From Alphaproteobacteria bacterium (GTDB lineage: Bacteria; Pseudomonadota; Alphaproteobacteria; JAEULC01), in NCBI GenBank assembly GCA_020851015.1, contig JADZDN010000093.1, forward strand, positions 1 to 7,131: DNA of 7,131 bases. The letters are read 5' to 3'. The notes beneath the pieces are model-generated. The model saw only the letters and a program-made list of their open reading frames with translations. It was not told where the DNA came from and did not search any database. Shown here piece after piece: positions 1 through 6,759 of the stretch. Position 1 is the first letter of the stretch, and each line of letters opens with the position of its first letter. Made by a program: the position numbers and the translations under genes.

Positions 1-1244
1 ATGCCGATCAGCCCGCCGCCGGCGATGCCCACGCGGTCGACGATGACGCAGCGCCCGGTGCGCTTCAGCCGCCGGTATTCGTCGAGCGCCACGAGCTGCC
101 GGGCGCGCAGCACCACGTCGGCGATGCCGTCGCGCGGGACCGCGTCGCCGGCGCGTTCCTCCAACGTCTCCGTATCGACCACGCGCTCGATCGCCTGCAC
201 CGCGGCCTTGAACTCGCGGGTGGCGATGCGGACCGTCACTTCCTGCCCCGCCGCCAGCTTGTCCGCCGCCATCCAGAACAGGCGGGCGCGGAACACGGTG
301 GTCTCGATCGGCGGCGCGTCGACATGGCTCGCCATCTCGCCGCGCTCGACGAAAAGCTGGTCGTCCAGCGTGATGCCGACGGACTGCCCGGCCTCGGCGC
401 GCGCAGGCGGCGCGGGCACGTTCCAGGCCTCGATCGACGCGACGCGCGCGGTCTTGTTGCTGGGCGAGAACAGCAGCGTGTCGCCGACGGCGAGCCGGCC
501 GCTCTCGATCCGGCCCACCAGGATGCGGCGCTCGTCGAATTTGTAGACGTCCTGCAGCGGCAGCCGCAGCGGCTGCTCGAGGTCGGGCGCCGCGGCGCGG
601 AAGGCGTCCATCGCCTCGACGATCGTCGGCCCCCGGTACCAGCCCATGTGGGCCGAGCGCGCGACCAGGTTGTCGCCGTCGCGCGCCACCACGGGGATGA
701 AGGCCGAGGGCTTGATCCCCAGCGACGCCAGGTAGGCGCCGTAGGTCGCGCGGATCTCCGCGAAGCGCGCCTCGGCGTAGTCCACCGTGTCCATCTTGTT
801 GACGACGACGGCGACCTGCTCGACGCCCAGGAGGTGCAGCAGGTAGCCGTGGTGGCGCGACTGCTGGCGCACGCCCTGCGCGGCGTCGATCAGCAGCACG
901 GCGGCATCGGCCGCCGACGCGCCGGTGATCATGTTGCGCAGGAATTCGCGGTGCCCCGGCGCGTCGATCAGCACGTAGTCGCGCTTGGCCGTCTTGAACC
1001 AGATCTGCGCCGTGTCGATGGTGATGCCCTGGTCGCGCTCGGCCTTGAACGCGTCCATCAGGAACGCCCACTCGAACGGCATGCCGCGCCGCTCGCACAT
1101 CGCGCGGATCGCCTCGGCGCGGCCCTCGGGCAGCATGCCGGTGTCGTGGAACAGCCGGCCGACCAGGGTCGACTTGCCATGGTCGACCTGGCCGACCACG
1201 ACGACGGCAAGCTGGCGCCCGGCGCTATCTGCGGATTGCGTCAT
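1..1244 (-). CDS. CysN-like GTPase (sulfate adenylyltransferase large subunit family), 3' end outside window
   Basis: This is a translation-factor-superfamily GTPase most like CysN/NodQ, the GTPase subunit that drives APS synthesis from ATP and sulfate together with CysD in the cytoplasm. The 414 visible residues hold the P-loop GQVDHGKST (18-26), the switch region with [10 protein letters not shown] (68-77), DAPGH (94-98) and NKMD (149-152), followed by two beta-barrel domains. Residues 395-414, around [10 protein letters not shown], resemble the end of CysN domain III, so only a short tail or a fused CysC (APS kinase) domain should follow beyond the left edge. The start is the ATG at 1244, with only a weak AAGG upstream. 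CysN usually has DDGKST and DTPGH, so this copy is closer to EF-Tu/EF-1A at those positions. No cysD lies upstream, where the neighbour is a channel gene in the same direction 93 bases away. Membership in the CysN family is fairly sure; the exact reaction is not. Confidence 0.82.
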   Translation of the reverse strand, partial: MTQSADSAGRQLAVVVVGQVDHGKSTLVGRLFHDTGMLPEGRAEAIRAMCERRGMPFEWAFLMDAFKAERDQGITIDTAQIWFKTAKRDYVLIDAPGHREFLRNMITGASAADAAVLLIDAAQGVRQQSRHHGYLLHLLGVEQVAVVVNKMDTVDYAEARFAEIRATYGAYLASLGIKPSAFIPVVARDGDNLVARSAHMGWYRGPTIVEAMDAFRAAAPDLEQPLRLPLQDVYKFDERRILVGRIESGRLAVGDTLLFSPSNKTARVASIEAWNVPAPPARAEAGQSVGITLDDQLFVERGEMASHVDAPPIETTVFRARLFWMAADKLAAGQEVTVRIATREFKAAVQAIERVVDTETLEERAGDAVPRDGIADVVLRARQLVALDEYRRLKRTGRCVIVDRVGIAGGGLIG

Positions 1245-1301
1245 TCCGGCCTTGGGTCGGGGTTGGGACCGTGCGTGCGGCGCGGGGGTGTATAGCCGGT
1301 C

Positions 1302-1337
1302 GGCCGCGTCGCCACAAGCAAGCCGCGACGCCCGGCC
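1302..1337 (-). terminator. Hairpin directly after the channel gene, candidate terminator
   Basis: A perfect 7-base inverted repeat, GCGTCGC (1306-1312) and GCGACGC (1325-1331), encloses a 12-base loop. It is extended by GGCC (1302-1305) pairing with GGCC (1334-1337) across a 2-base bulge. It begins immediately after the TGA of the mechanosensitive channel gene read on the minus strand. No T-run follows on that strand, so it is not a textbook intrinsic terminator. It could instead protect the 3' end or pause RNA polymerase before the CysN-like gene. Confidence 0.4.
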
Positions 1338-3821
1338 TCAGGCGCGCCCGGGCAGCGCCGCCGGCGGGTTTACCAGCATTACGTCCATGCGGTTATAGGC
1401 GAATTCGATGCCTTGCTCGCCGAAGGCCTTGTCGATCGCCAGGCGAAGCTCGTTTCCGGCCGGCACGATATGCGCCAGCTCCGCGACGAAAACGCGAAGC
1501 TCGAACTCCAGCGACGACGCGCCGAAATTGGCGAAGACGACGGTGGGCTGCGGCAGCGACAGCACCAGCTTGTTGGCGCGGGCGCAGGCCATCAGCACCT
1601 CGCCGACCTTGGTCACGTTCGAGCCGTAGACCACGCCCAGCTTGATGTCGACGCGCGAGGTGCCGTTCTTGTGGGTCAGGTTGATCACCGGCGCCGAGAT
1701 GATGACCGAGTTGGGGACGATGACGGTCGCGCCCTCGCCGGTATCCACCTCGGTCGCGCGCACGTTGATGGCGCGGACCTGGCCGGTCTGGTCGCCGACC
1801 CTGATCACGTCGCCGACCTTCACCGGGCGCTCGGCCAGCATGATCAGGCCCGACACGAAGTTGTTGACGATGGTCTGCAGGCCGAAGCCGATGCCGACGC
1901 CCAGCGCGCCGGCGACCAGCGCCACGCTGCTGAGGTCGATGCCCATCGCCGATACGCCGACCAGGAGTGCCACGGTGAAGCCCAGGTAGCCGACGGCCGC
2001 GCGGATCGAATCCTGCGCGCCGCGGTCCAGCCGGGTCTGCGGCATGACGCGCTCGGACAGAAAGCGCTGGACCAGCCGGGTCGCCAGCAGCATCAGGAAG
2101 AAGACGACCACCCCGACCAGCACGTTGCCGGGGGCGATCGTATAGCGGCCAATGTTGACGCCGGTCAGGATGCGGCGAAGCCAGGTGAGCAGGTCGTCCA
2201 GGTTGACGCCCCAGATGGTCACCAGGATGACGATCCCCACGAAGCCGCAGGTGGCGTCCACCAGGATCTGCATCCAGGCGCGCAGCCGCTCGGCCTGGCT
2301 GTCGTCCAGCAGCAGCGCCTGGCGCGCCCAGTTGCCCGGCGCGGTGCCGGCGTCCAGCGCCAGCGTCATCACGTCGCGGGCCAGCGCGCGCAGCGCGATG
2401 TAGGTGACCAGCAGCAGCGCCGTCCATACCAGCCCGGTGACCAGGAAATCGGCGAACGCGCCGTAGCCCGCCAGTGCCGATACCGGCACCATCAGCATCA
2501 GCGCCGAGGCGACGAGGCGGAAGCGCAGCCAGCGCAGCGCATTGGCCGCGGTCAGTTGCGGGGCCTGGTCCGGCTCGCCCTCCACCGCCGCGCCGTCGCC
2601 CGGCTCCGCGCCGCGCGGGGCCGGCCGCCACAGCCGCGGCTGCGTGACCGCGAACAGCATCAGCGCGATCGCGGTATTGGAGATGAAGCCGTAGACGGCT
2701 CCCAGCGCCTCCGCGACGCCGAGGGTCGAGGCCATCAGGTCCAGCGCGATGTCGAGCGCGAACAGGGCGACGAGCAGCAGCAGGCGCCGGCTTAGCGCGC
2801 GCGCCTGGGCGTCGTCGATGTGGATCAGGCGCCAGGCGGGCGCATGCGGCGCCAGGGCGGCGGTGATGATCGCCGCCGCCAGCAGCGTGCAGGCGCCCGC
2901 CAGCCCCGCGCCGGTCACGATCTCCAGCGCGCGCCCCGACAGCACGCCGCGCGTGTTGGCGTGCCACAGGACGGCGAGGAGCAGCAGGGCCGGCAGCAGT
3001 CCGACCGCGATACCCTCGGCCATCGCGGCGGTGAGGCGGCGGGCATAGCTGGGCGCGGCGATCGCGGGGTCGCGGCCGAAATAGCGCACGATGCCGCGCC
3101 GGAGCGGGCCCGCCGTCAACCAGCCCACGAGCGAAACGACCGCCAGCGCGACGATGCCGCGGACCCAGCGCCCGTCCTGGCGCATGGCATGGAGCTGCTC
3201 GACCGCTTGCCGCAGGCCGCTGGCCAGCGCGTCGCGCAGGTCGATGGCAGCGTCCCAAAGCACCGAGGGAAGGAGCGGGACCGGCCCGACCTGCATCAGG
3301 CGCTCGGCAAAGGCGGTGTGCTCGGCGGAGGAAAGCTGCGCCATCAGGTTGTCGGCGCGGCGGACGCACAGCTCCGCCTGCCGCCCGCGGCCTTCGAACG
3401 TTGCGAGCTGGTCGCCCAGGTCCTTGCGCTGGGTCGCCACCCCCGCTGGCTCGGGCGCGGCGTCGGCGGCTGGCGGCGGGCCAAGCACGTCCAGCAGCGC
3501 GCGCACGGATTGCACCTGCGTGTCGTTGATCTGCTTCTGGGCCAGCGCGGCGTCGCGCAGCTTGCCCAGGTCCTCGCGGTAGTTGCGCGCCTCGGCCGAC
3601 GTCATGCCCGGCCGGGCGATGGACAGGGTCAGCCGGTCCAGCCGCGCCAGCCAGTCCGCCGCCATCTGGCTGAACAGGCGCTGCTCGCCGCTGGGGCGCT
3701 GGTCGGATTCGGTCGTCTGGGCGCGCAGGCAGGGCGGCGCGCACAGCAGAAGCGCGGCAACGAGCGCGGCGGCAAGCAGGATGGAGCGTCGGAACATGGG
3801 CGGAATCGCGTTCGGTGGCAT
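1338..3821 (-). CDS. Large MscS-family mechanosensitive channel with N-terminal DUF3772 region
   Basis: An inner-membrane mechanosensitive channel of the MscS superfamily, expected to open under membrane tension and release solutes on hypo-osmotic shock. The protein has 827 residues from the chosen start, far longer than E. coli MscS (about 286). A signal peptide (about 1-34, ending LRA before QTT) is followed by a periplasmic, partly helical region. Within it residues ~105-190 resemble DUF3772 (LLDVLGPPP, the QRKDL stretch, VRRADNL). About ten hydrophobic segments follow. The MscS core starts near residue 638 with the glycine/alanine-rich pore helix GALGVGIGFGLQ, then FVSGLIMLAERPVKVGD, the beta domain with VIVPNS, and a C-terminal alpha/beta domain. 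Three in-frame ATGs exist at 3860, 3821 and 3797. I chose 3821 because an AGG sits 6 bases before it; the other two lack a Shine-Dalgarno. The 3797 start gives a cleaner signal peptide and cannot be excluded. The gene is divergent from the hydrolase gene at 3974. Confidence 0.93.
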   Translation of the reverse strand: MPPNAIPPMFRRSILLAAALVAALLLCAPPCLRAQTTESDQRPSGEQRLFSQMAADWLARLDRLTLSIARPGMTSAEARNYREDLGKLRDAALAQKQINDTQVQSVRALLDVLGPPPAADAAPEPAGVATQRKDLGDQLATFEGRGRQAELCVRRADNLMAQLSSAEHTAFAERLMQVGPVPLLPSVLWDAAIDLRDALASGLRQAVEQLHAMRQDGRWVRGIVALAVVSLVGWLTAGPLRRGIVRYFGRDPAIAAPSYARRLTAAMAEGIAVGLLPALLLLAVLWHANTRGVLSGRALEIVTGAGLAGACTLLAAAIITAALAPHAPAWRLIHIDDAQARALSRRLLLLVALFALDIALDLMASTLGVAEALGAVYGFISNTAIALMLFAVTQPRLWRPAPRGAEPGDGAAVEGEPDQAPQLTAANALRWLRFRLVASALMLMVPVSALAGYGAFADFLVTGLVWTALLLVTYIALRALARDVMTLALDAGTAPGNWARQALLLDDSQAERLRAWMQILVDATCGFVGIVILVTIWGVNLDDLLTWLRRILTGVNIGRYTIAPGNVLVGVVVFFLMLLATRLVQRFLSERVMPQTRLDRGAQDSIRAAVGYLGFTVALLVGVSAMGIDLSSVALVAGALGVGIGFGLQTIVNNFVSGLIMLAERPVKVGDVIRVGDQTGQVRAINVRATEVDTGEGATVIVPNSVIISAPVINLTHKNGTSRVDIKLGVVYGSNVTKVGEVLMACARANKLVLSLPQPTVVFANFGASSLEFELRVFVAELAHIVPAGNELRLAIDKAFGEQGIEFAYNRMDVMLVNPPAALPGRA

Positions 3822-3873
3822 TTCCAGCCTAGCATGCAGCCCAAGGGATGGCAGAATCATGGCGAATACGGCC

Positions 3874-3901
3874 TTGCCGGGCGGCGAAGCGCGACGCTAA
3901 T
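3874..3901 (+). promoter_or_regulatory. Weak sigma-70-like promoter candidate for the hydrolase gene
   Basis: TTGCCG (3874-3879) and GCTAAT (3896-3901) are separated by 16 bases, each matching four of six consensus positions. Transcription would begin near 3908 and give a leader of about 65 bases. It lies in the divergent gap between the channel and hydrolase genes. In GC-rich DNA such matches arise by chance, so this is tentative. I saw no convincing promoter for the channel gene on the other strand. Confidence 0.3.
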
Positions 3902-3973
3902 GTCCTCGCCGACCGCGCCGCGCGCCCCATGCTCGGGGCAAGCCGCCGAACCGCTCAATCCCTGGGGGGAACG

Positions 3974-4831
3974 ATGAAGCTGCTGCGTTACGGCCCGAAG
4001 GGCCGCGAGAAGCCGGGCCTGATGGACTCGACCGGCGCGATCCGCGACCTGTCTCGGGTGGTCAAGGACATCGACGGCGACGCGCTGTCGCCGGCCGGCC
4101 TCAAGAAGATCAAGGCGCTCAAGACAGACAAGCTGAAGAAGGTCGCGGGCAAGCCGCGCCTGGGCACGCCGGTCAAGCCGTCCGGCAAGCTGATCTGCGT
4201 GGGCCTGAACTACGCCGACCACGCGGCCGAGGCCGGGGTGCCGGTTCCCAAGGAGCCGGTGCTGTTCATCAAGACCGCCAACGCCTATGCCGGCCCGAAC
4301 GACAAGATCCAGTTCCCGCGCGGCGCCACCAAGATGGACTGGGAAGTCGAGCTGGCCGTCGTGATGGGCAAGCGCGCCCGCTACGTGTCGAAGGAGAAGG
4401 CGCTTAGCCACGTCGCCGGCTACACGATCTGCAACGACGTGTCTGAGCGCGCCTTCCAGATCGACCGTGGCGGCAGCCAGTGGACCAAAGGCAAGTTCTG
4501 CGACGGCTTCGCGCCGATGGGTCCCTACGTGCTGACCTCGGACGAGGTGAAAGACCCGCAGGCGCTCGACCTTTGGTGCGACGTGAACGGCCAGCGCATG
4601 CAGCACGGCAGTACCAAGACGATGATCTTCGACGTCGCGACCATCGTCAGCTACATCAGCGATTTCATCACGCTGGAGCCGGGCGACGTGATCATCACCG
4701 GCACCCCGCCCGGCGTCGGCATGGGCAAGAAGCCCAATCCGATCTGGCTTCAGCCCGGCGACGTGGTGACGCTCGGCATCGCCGGCATGGGCGAGCAGCG
4801 CCAGGTCTGCGTCGGTTTCGGCAACAAGTAG
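3974..4831 (+). CDS. Fumarylacetoacetate hydrolase (FAH) family enzyme
   Basis: A 285-residue cytoplasmic metal-dependent enzyme of the FAH superfamily, whose members hydrolyse or isomerise beta-diketo acids or decarboxylate such substrates in aromatic or sugar-acid breakdown. Length is normal for single-domain bacterial members. Visible motifs are ICVGLNYADHAAEAG (74-88), the acidic metal ligands E124 and E126 in DWEVELAVV, D155 in NDVSER, QWTKGKFCDGFAPMGP (169-184) and TGTPPGVG (242-249). The NDVSER and QWTKGK patterns are close to proteins annotated as ureidoglycolate lyase or 2,4-diketo-3-deoxy-L-fuconate hydrolase. Such labels are unreliable, and no neighbour here fixes the substrate. 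The ATG at 3974 follows GGGGGGA (3964-3970) and starts at the usual MKLLRYG; an in-frame ATG at 3848 would add a non-conserved arginine-rich tail. The protein is unusually lysine-rich for this window (28 of 285). It converges on the methyltransferase gene with 10 bases between stops. Confidence 0.93.
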   Translation: MKLLRYGPKGREKPGLMDSTGAIRDLSRVVKDIDGDALSPAGLKKIKALKTDKLKKVAGKPRLGTPVKPSGKLICVGLNYADHAAEAGVPVPKEPVLFIKTANAYAGPNDKIQFPRGATKMDWEVELAVVMGKRARYVSKEKALSHVAGYTICNDVSERAFQIDRGGSQWTKGKFCDGFAPMGPYVLTSDEVKDPQALDLWCDVNGQRMQHGSTKTMIFDVATIVSYISDFITLEPGDVIITGTPPGVGMGKKPNPIWLQPGDVVTLGIAGMGEQRQVCVGFGNK

Positions 4832-4842
4832 GCGCATCGCCT
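4830..4842. terminator. Small hairpin shared by two convergent stop codons
   Basis: AGGCG (4830-4834), loop CAT, CGCCT (4838-4842) form a perfect 5-base stem that reads the same on both strands. It starts inside the TAG of the hydrolase gene and ends at the last base of the TGA of the methyltransferase gene. There is no T-run on either side and the stem is short, so any terminator role is tentative. It is the only structure in the 10-base convergent gap. Confidence 0.3.
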
Positions 4843-6170
4843 CAGCGGCGCAGCACGGCCACCGCCTCGATCCGCGGCGACCACAGGAACTGGTCGATCG
4901 GGACGACGCGCTCGATCGCGTAGCCGCCGTCGACCAGCAGCCGCAGGTCGCGCGCCAGCGTCGCGGGCTCGCAGCTGACGGCCACGCAGGTGGGGAGCTT
5001 CGATCGCGCGATTTCCTGCGCCTGCGCCGCCGCGCCGGCGCTGGGCGGGTCGAACACCACCGCCGCGAAGCGCGCCAGCTCGCTCGCCAGCAAGGGCCGG
5101 CGCATCAGGTCGCGCCGCTCGGTCGAAACCCGGCCGAGCGCGGCGCGGCGGGCGGCGGCGCCTAGCGCGGCGATCGCCGCGCCGTCGCCGTCGACCGCGT
5201 GCACGGCGCGGCTGGCCGCCAGCGGCAGGCTCAGCGTCCCGCAGCCCGCGAACAGGTCGGCGACCGCGCCCTTGGGGGCTGCCTTGATGGCGTCCAGTAC
5301 GGCGTCGCGGATCGCCGCCTCGCCGGCCTTGCCCGCCTGCAGGAAGGCGTCGGGCGGCAGGTCGACCGGCGTCGCGCCGAAGGTGACCTGCGCCGCGCGT
5401 CGCGCCGCGATCGGCTCGGCCGGACCCGCGCGAGACTTGTCGTCCGCGAGCCGCCAGCTCGCCCGGGCCAGATCGTGGTCGCCAGCGAACCGCGCCAGGC
5501 GTTCGCGGTCCGGCAAGGCCGGCGCCGCCGGCAAGGTCCAGGTCACGTCGGGACCGAGGTCGGTCAGCGTGACGGCGACCTGGAACGCGGCCGGCCGGCG
5601 AGCCGGTCGCAGCACGTCGAGCGTTGCCGCGACCGTGCGGCACGGCGCCAGCAGGGCCAGGATGGCCGGCGCGGTCACCGGGCATTGCGCCAGGTCGACG
5701 ATCGCATGGCCGGCGCGTTCGCGCAGGCCGATCACGACGCCTTTCGCATCGCGCCGGCCGGCGAATCGTACGCGCCGGCGGTCGCCCGGCGGGCTGATCC
5801 GCGCCGGCTCGACCGGGAAATCGGACTCCGGCGCCAGCCGCTGGCGGCCAAGAGCCTCGATCAGCAGGCCGCGCTTGACCTGCGCATAGGTCGTCTCGCC
5901 CAAGTGTTGCCAGGCGCAACCGCCGCAGGCGCCGAAGGCGGGGCAGGGCGGTTGGCGCCGGTCGGCGCCGCGCGCCCGCCATGCAACCGCCTCGGCCGCG
6001 AAGCCGTCGCCGCGACGCTCGATGAGGCGCGCGCGCAGGCGATCGCCCGGTGCTGCGAACGGCACGTAGATCGCGACATTGTCGATCCGGGCGATGCCGT
6101 CGCCGCGCGCGCCCAGGGTGCTGATCGCGATCTCGACTTCGTCGCCGGCGGCGGGCGGCGGCCGGGTCAG
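4842..6170 (-). CDS. RlmD/TrmA-family RNA (uracil-C5) methyltransferase, probable CTG start
   Basis: A class I SAM-dependent RNA methyltransferase of the RlmD/TrmA family, which adds a methyl to C5 of uracil in 23S rRNA or tRNA. With the CTG start it has 442 residues. Order: TRAM-like barrel (about 10-50, with STLGARGDGIAR and YVPFAAPGD); four cysteines fitting the RlmD [4Fe-4S] site (C76, C82, C85 in CPAFGACGGC, and C163 in AQCPV); substrate loop DAFLQAG (274-280); SAM motif DLFAGCGTLSLPLA (305-318); motif DPPSAG (from D374); catalytic nucleophile C400 in SCEPATLARD; and general-base glutamate E435 in RIEAVA. The first ATG/GTG/TTG in frame is a GTG at 6065, which would cut off half the barrel. 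CTG at 6170 overlaps the TGA of the upstream gene and has GGAAG 5 bases before it. DPPS replaces the usual DPPR. Family assignment is firm; the exact target uridine and the start codon are less so. Confidence 0.88.
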   Translation of the reverse strand: MTRPPPAAGDEVEIAISTLGARGDGIARIDNVAIYVPFAAPGDRLRARLIERRGDGFAAEAVAWRARGADRRQPPCPAFGACGGCAWQHLGETTYAQVKRGLLIEALGRQRLAPESDFPVEPARISPPGDRRRVRFAGRRDAKGVVIGLRERAGHAIVDLAQCPVTAPAILALLAPCRTVAATLDVLRPARRPAAFQVAVTLTDLGPDVTWTLPAAPALPDRERLARFAGDHDLARASWRLADDKSRAGPAEPIAARRAAQVTFGATPVDLPPDAFLQAGKAGEAAIRDAVLDAIKAAPKGAVADLFAGCGTLSLPLAASRAVHAVDGDGAAIAALGAAARRAALGRVSTERRDLMRRPLLASELARFAAVVFDPPSAGAAAQAQEIARSKLPTCVAVSCEPATLARDLRLLVDGGYAIERVVPIDQFLWSPRIEAVAVLRR

Positions 6171-6652
6171 GGCGTCTTCCAGGTCGGCTGGCCGGCTTCG
6201 TTCAGCAGCACCAGGGCCGGCACCTCGCCGACCAGCGACAGCTGCACGCGCGGCTTGCGCTTGGAATCGTTCAGCACGATGCTCGGCCCCGTGCCCTCGA
6301 TCGCGGCGATGCGCGTGCGCAACTGGCCGTTGCGGTCATAGAGCGCCAGGGTGGGGCCTTCGGGCGGAAAGGCCAGCGCCGCGCCGGCCTTGCCGTTCTC
6401 GCCGTAGAGAACCAGCGACGGGCCGAATCCCTCGACGACCGACATGATGGCGCGCGTGCCCCCGGCCGAATCGGTCAGCACCAGCCGGCTGGTCGCGACC
6501 TCCTCGCCCGCGGCCTTGACCGCCCCGGTCGACCATGCGGCGGCTATCGCCAGCAGGGCCACCGCGACGCAGGCAACCAAAAGGCGGTTGGTCCGCTCCA
6601 GCCGCCGCAGGCGTTCGCCCAGCCGGGCCATCTCGCTGCGTTCGTCCGTCAT
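6167..6652 (-). CDS. Membrane-anchored hypothetical protein with five ~22-residue repeats
   Basis: I do not recognise this as a named family. The 161 residues comprise a charged, probably helical cytoplasmic segment (1-22, rich in Arg/Glu/Leu, possible short coiled coil), one hydrophobic segment (23-40, LLVACVAVALLAIAAAW), and a soluble part from about residue 50. The hydrophobic segment is more likely an uncleaved signal anchor than a cleaved signal peptide, which places the soluble part in the periplasm (inference). From residue 55 the chain is a row of five similar units starting at 55, 78, 100, 123 and 145. Each has a hydrophobic strand such as PSLVLY or PTLALY, a polar turn (GENGK, DRNGQ, NDSKRK, NEAGQ), a second strand, and an E-G turn. 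I chose ATG 6652 because GGAGAG lies 5 bases upstream; the in-frame GTG at 6658 touches that site. It is divergent from the acetolactate-synthase-like gene, and its stop overlaps the methyltransferase start. Confidence 0.85.
   Translation of the reverse strand: MTDERSEMARLGERLRRLERTNRLLVACVAVALLAIAAAWSTGAVKAAGEEVATSRLVLTDSAGGTRAIMSVVEGFGPSLVLYGENGKAGAALAFPPEGPTLALYDRNGQLRTRIAAIEGTGPSIVLNDSKRKPRVQLSLVGEVPALVLLNEAGQPTWKTP
6170..6490 (-). repeat. Coding repeat: five units of 22-23 codons (last one 17)
   Basis: Residues 55-161 of the membrane-anchored protein divide into units 55-77, 78-99, 100-122, 123-144 and 145-161. Shared features are Pro or Ser at the start, then a [LI]-x-L core, then an Asp/Asn/Gly-rich turn, and in most units a basic residue before the second strand. 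The units are diverged at DNA level, so this is an old protein repeat rather than a fresh tandem duplication. The spacing would suit a small beta-solenoid or stacked beta-hairpins. Confidence 0.65.
6176..6180 (-). promoter_or_regulatory. Ribosome binding site supporting the CTG start
   Basis: On the minus strand GGAAG lies inside the last codons of the repeat protein, 5 bases before the CTG at 6170. Spacing fits a Shine-Dalgarno element. Together with the CTGA overlap it favours translational coupling of the methyltransferase to the upstream gene. Confidence 0.45.
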
Positions 6653-6657
6653 GTACA

Positions 6658-6663
6658 CTCTCC
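6658..6663 (-). promoter_or_regulatory. Ribosome binding site of the repeat protein
   Basis: GGAGAG on the minus strand lies 5 bases before the ATG at 6652. It decides the start in favour of that ATG over the GTG at 6658, which immediately abuts the site. Confidence 0.7.
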
Positions 6664-6694
6664 ATCGTATGGCCAGGCCCCCGCGCGGCCTTGG

Positions 6695-6724
6695 TTGACG
6701 CTGATAGCGCCCGGCACGGATACT
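6695..6724 (+). promoter_or_regulatory. Sigma-70-like promoter for the acetolactate-synthase-like gene
   Basis: TTGACG (6695-6700) matches five of six -35 positions, and GATACT (6719-6724) matches four of six -10 positions, with an 18-base spacer. Transcription would start near 6731, giving a leader of about 29 bases with the ribosome binding site AAGGGGGA (6748-6755). I found no equally good match for the divergent repeat-protein gene. Confidence 0.5.
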
Positions 6725-6759
6725 GGCCCTGCCCAGGACGGCCGGGGAAGGGGGAAATA

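Noticed and set aside
1..1244. Elongation factor Tu or EF-1A identity for the left-edge GTPase
   Set aside because: Despite the DHGKST and EF-like DAPGH, the switch region and the [10 protein letters not shown] end match the CysN family, and the tRNA-binding features of EF-Tu are not seen.
324..1295. 323-codon plus-strand frame opposite the CysN-like gene
   Set aside because: Low-complexity Arg/Asp/His-rich translation antisense to conserved GTPase motifs.
1413..2795. 460-codon open frame antisense to the channel gene
   Set aside because: It starts at TTG, its translation is a low-complexity run rich in Arg, Gln, Asp and His, and it lies wholly opposite a strongly conserved MscS gene. Long antisense frames are expected in GC-rich codon usage.
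1393..3744. 783-codon frame on the same strand as the channel, shifted
   Set aside because: Composition is almost all Arg, Ala, Gly and Pro with no recognisable domain; it is an out-of-frame shadow of the channel gene.
3848..3973. Upstream in-frame ATG at 3848 for the hydrolase
   Set aside because: The added 42 residues are not family-like and overlap the candidate promoter; the ATG at 3974 has a strong Shine-Dalgarno and starts at the usual N-terminus.
3857..4837. 326-codon frame antisense to the whole hydrolase gene
   Set aside because: No start signal or recognisable domain is seen, and the sense strand carries intact FAH motifs.
4842..6065. GTG at 6065 as the methyltransferase start
   Set aside because: It would remove about 35 residues that read as a TRAM-like barrel and leave the conserved strand cut in the middle.
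5199..6341. 380-codon plus-strand frame opposite the methyltransferase
   Set aside because: It crosses the junction of two real minus-strand genes and has shadow-like composition.
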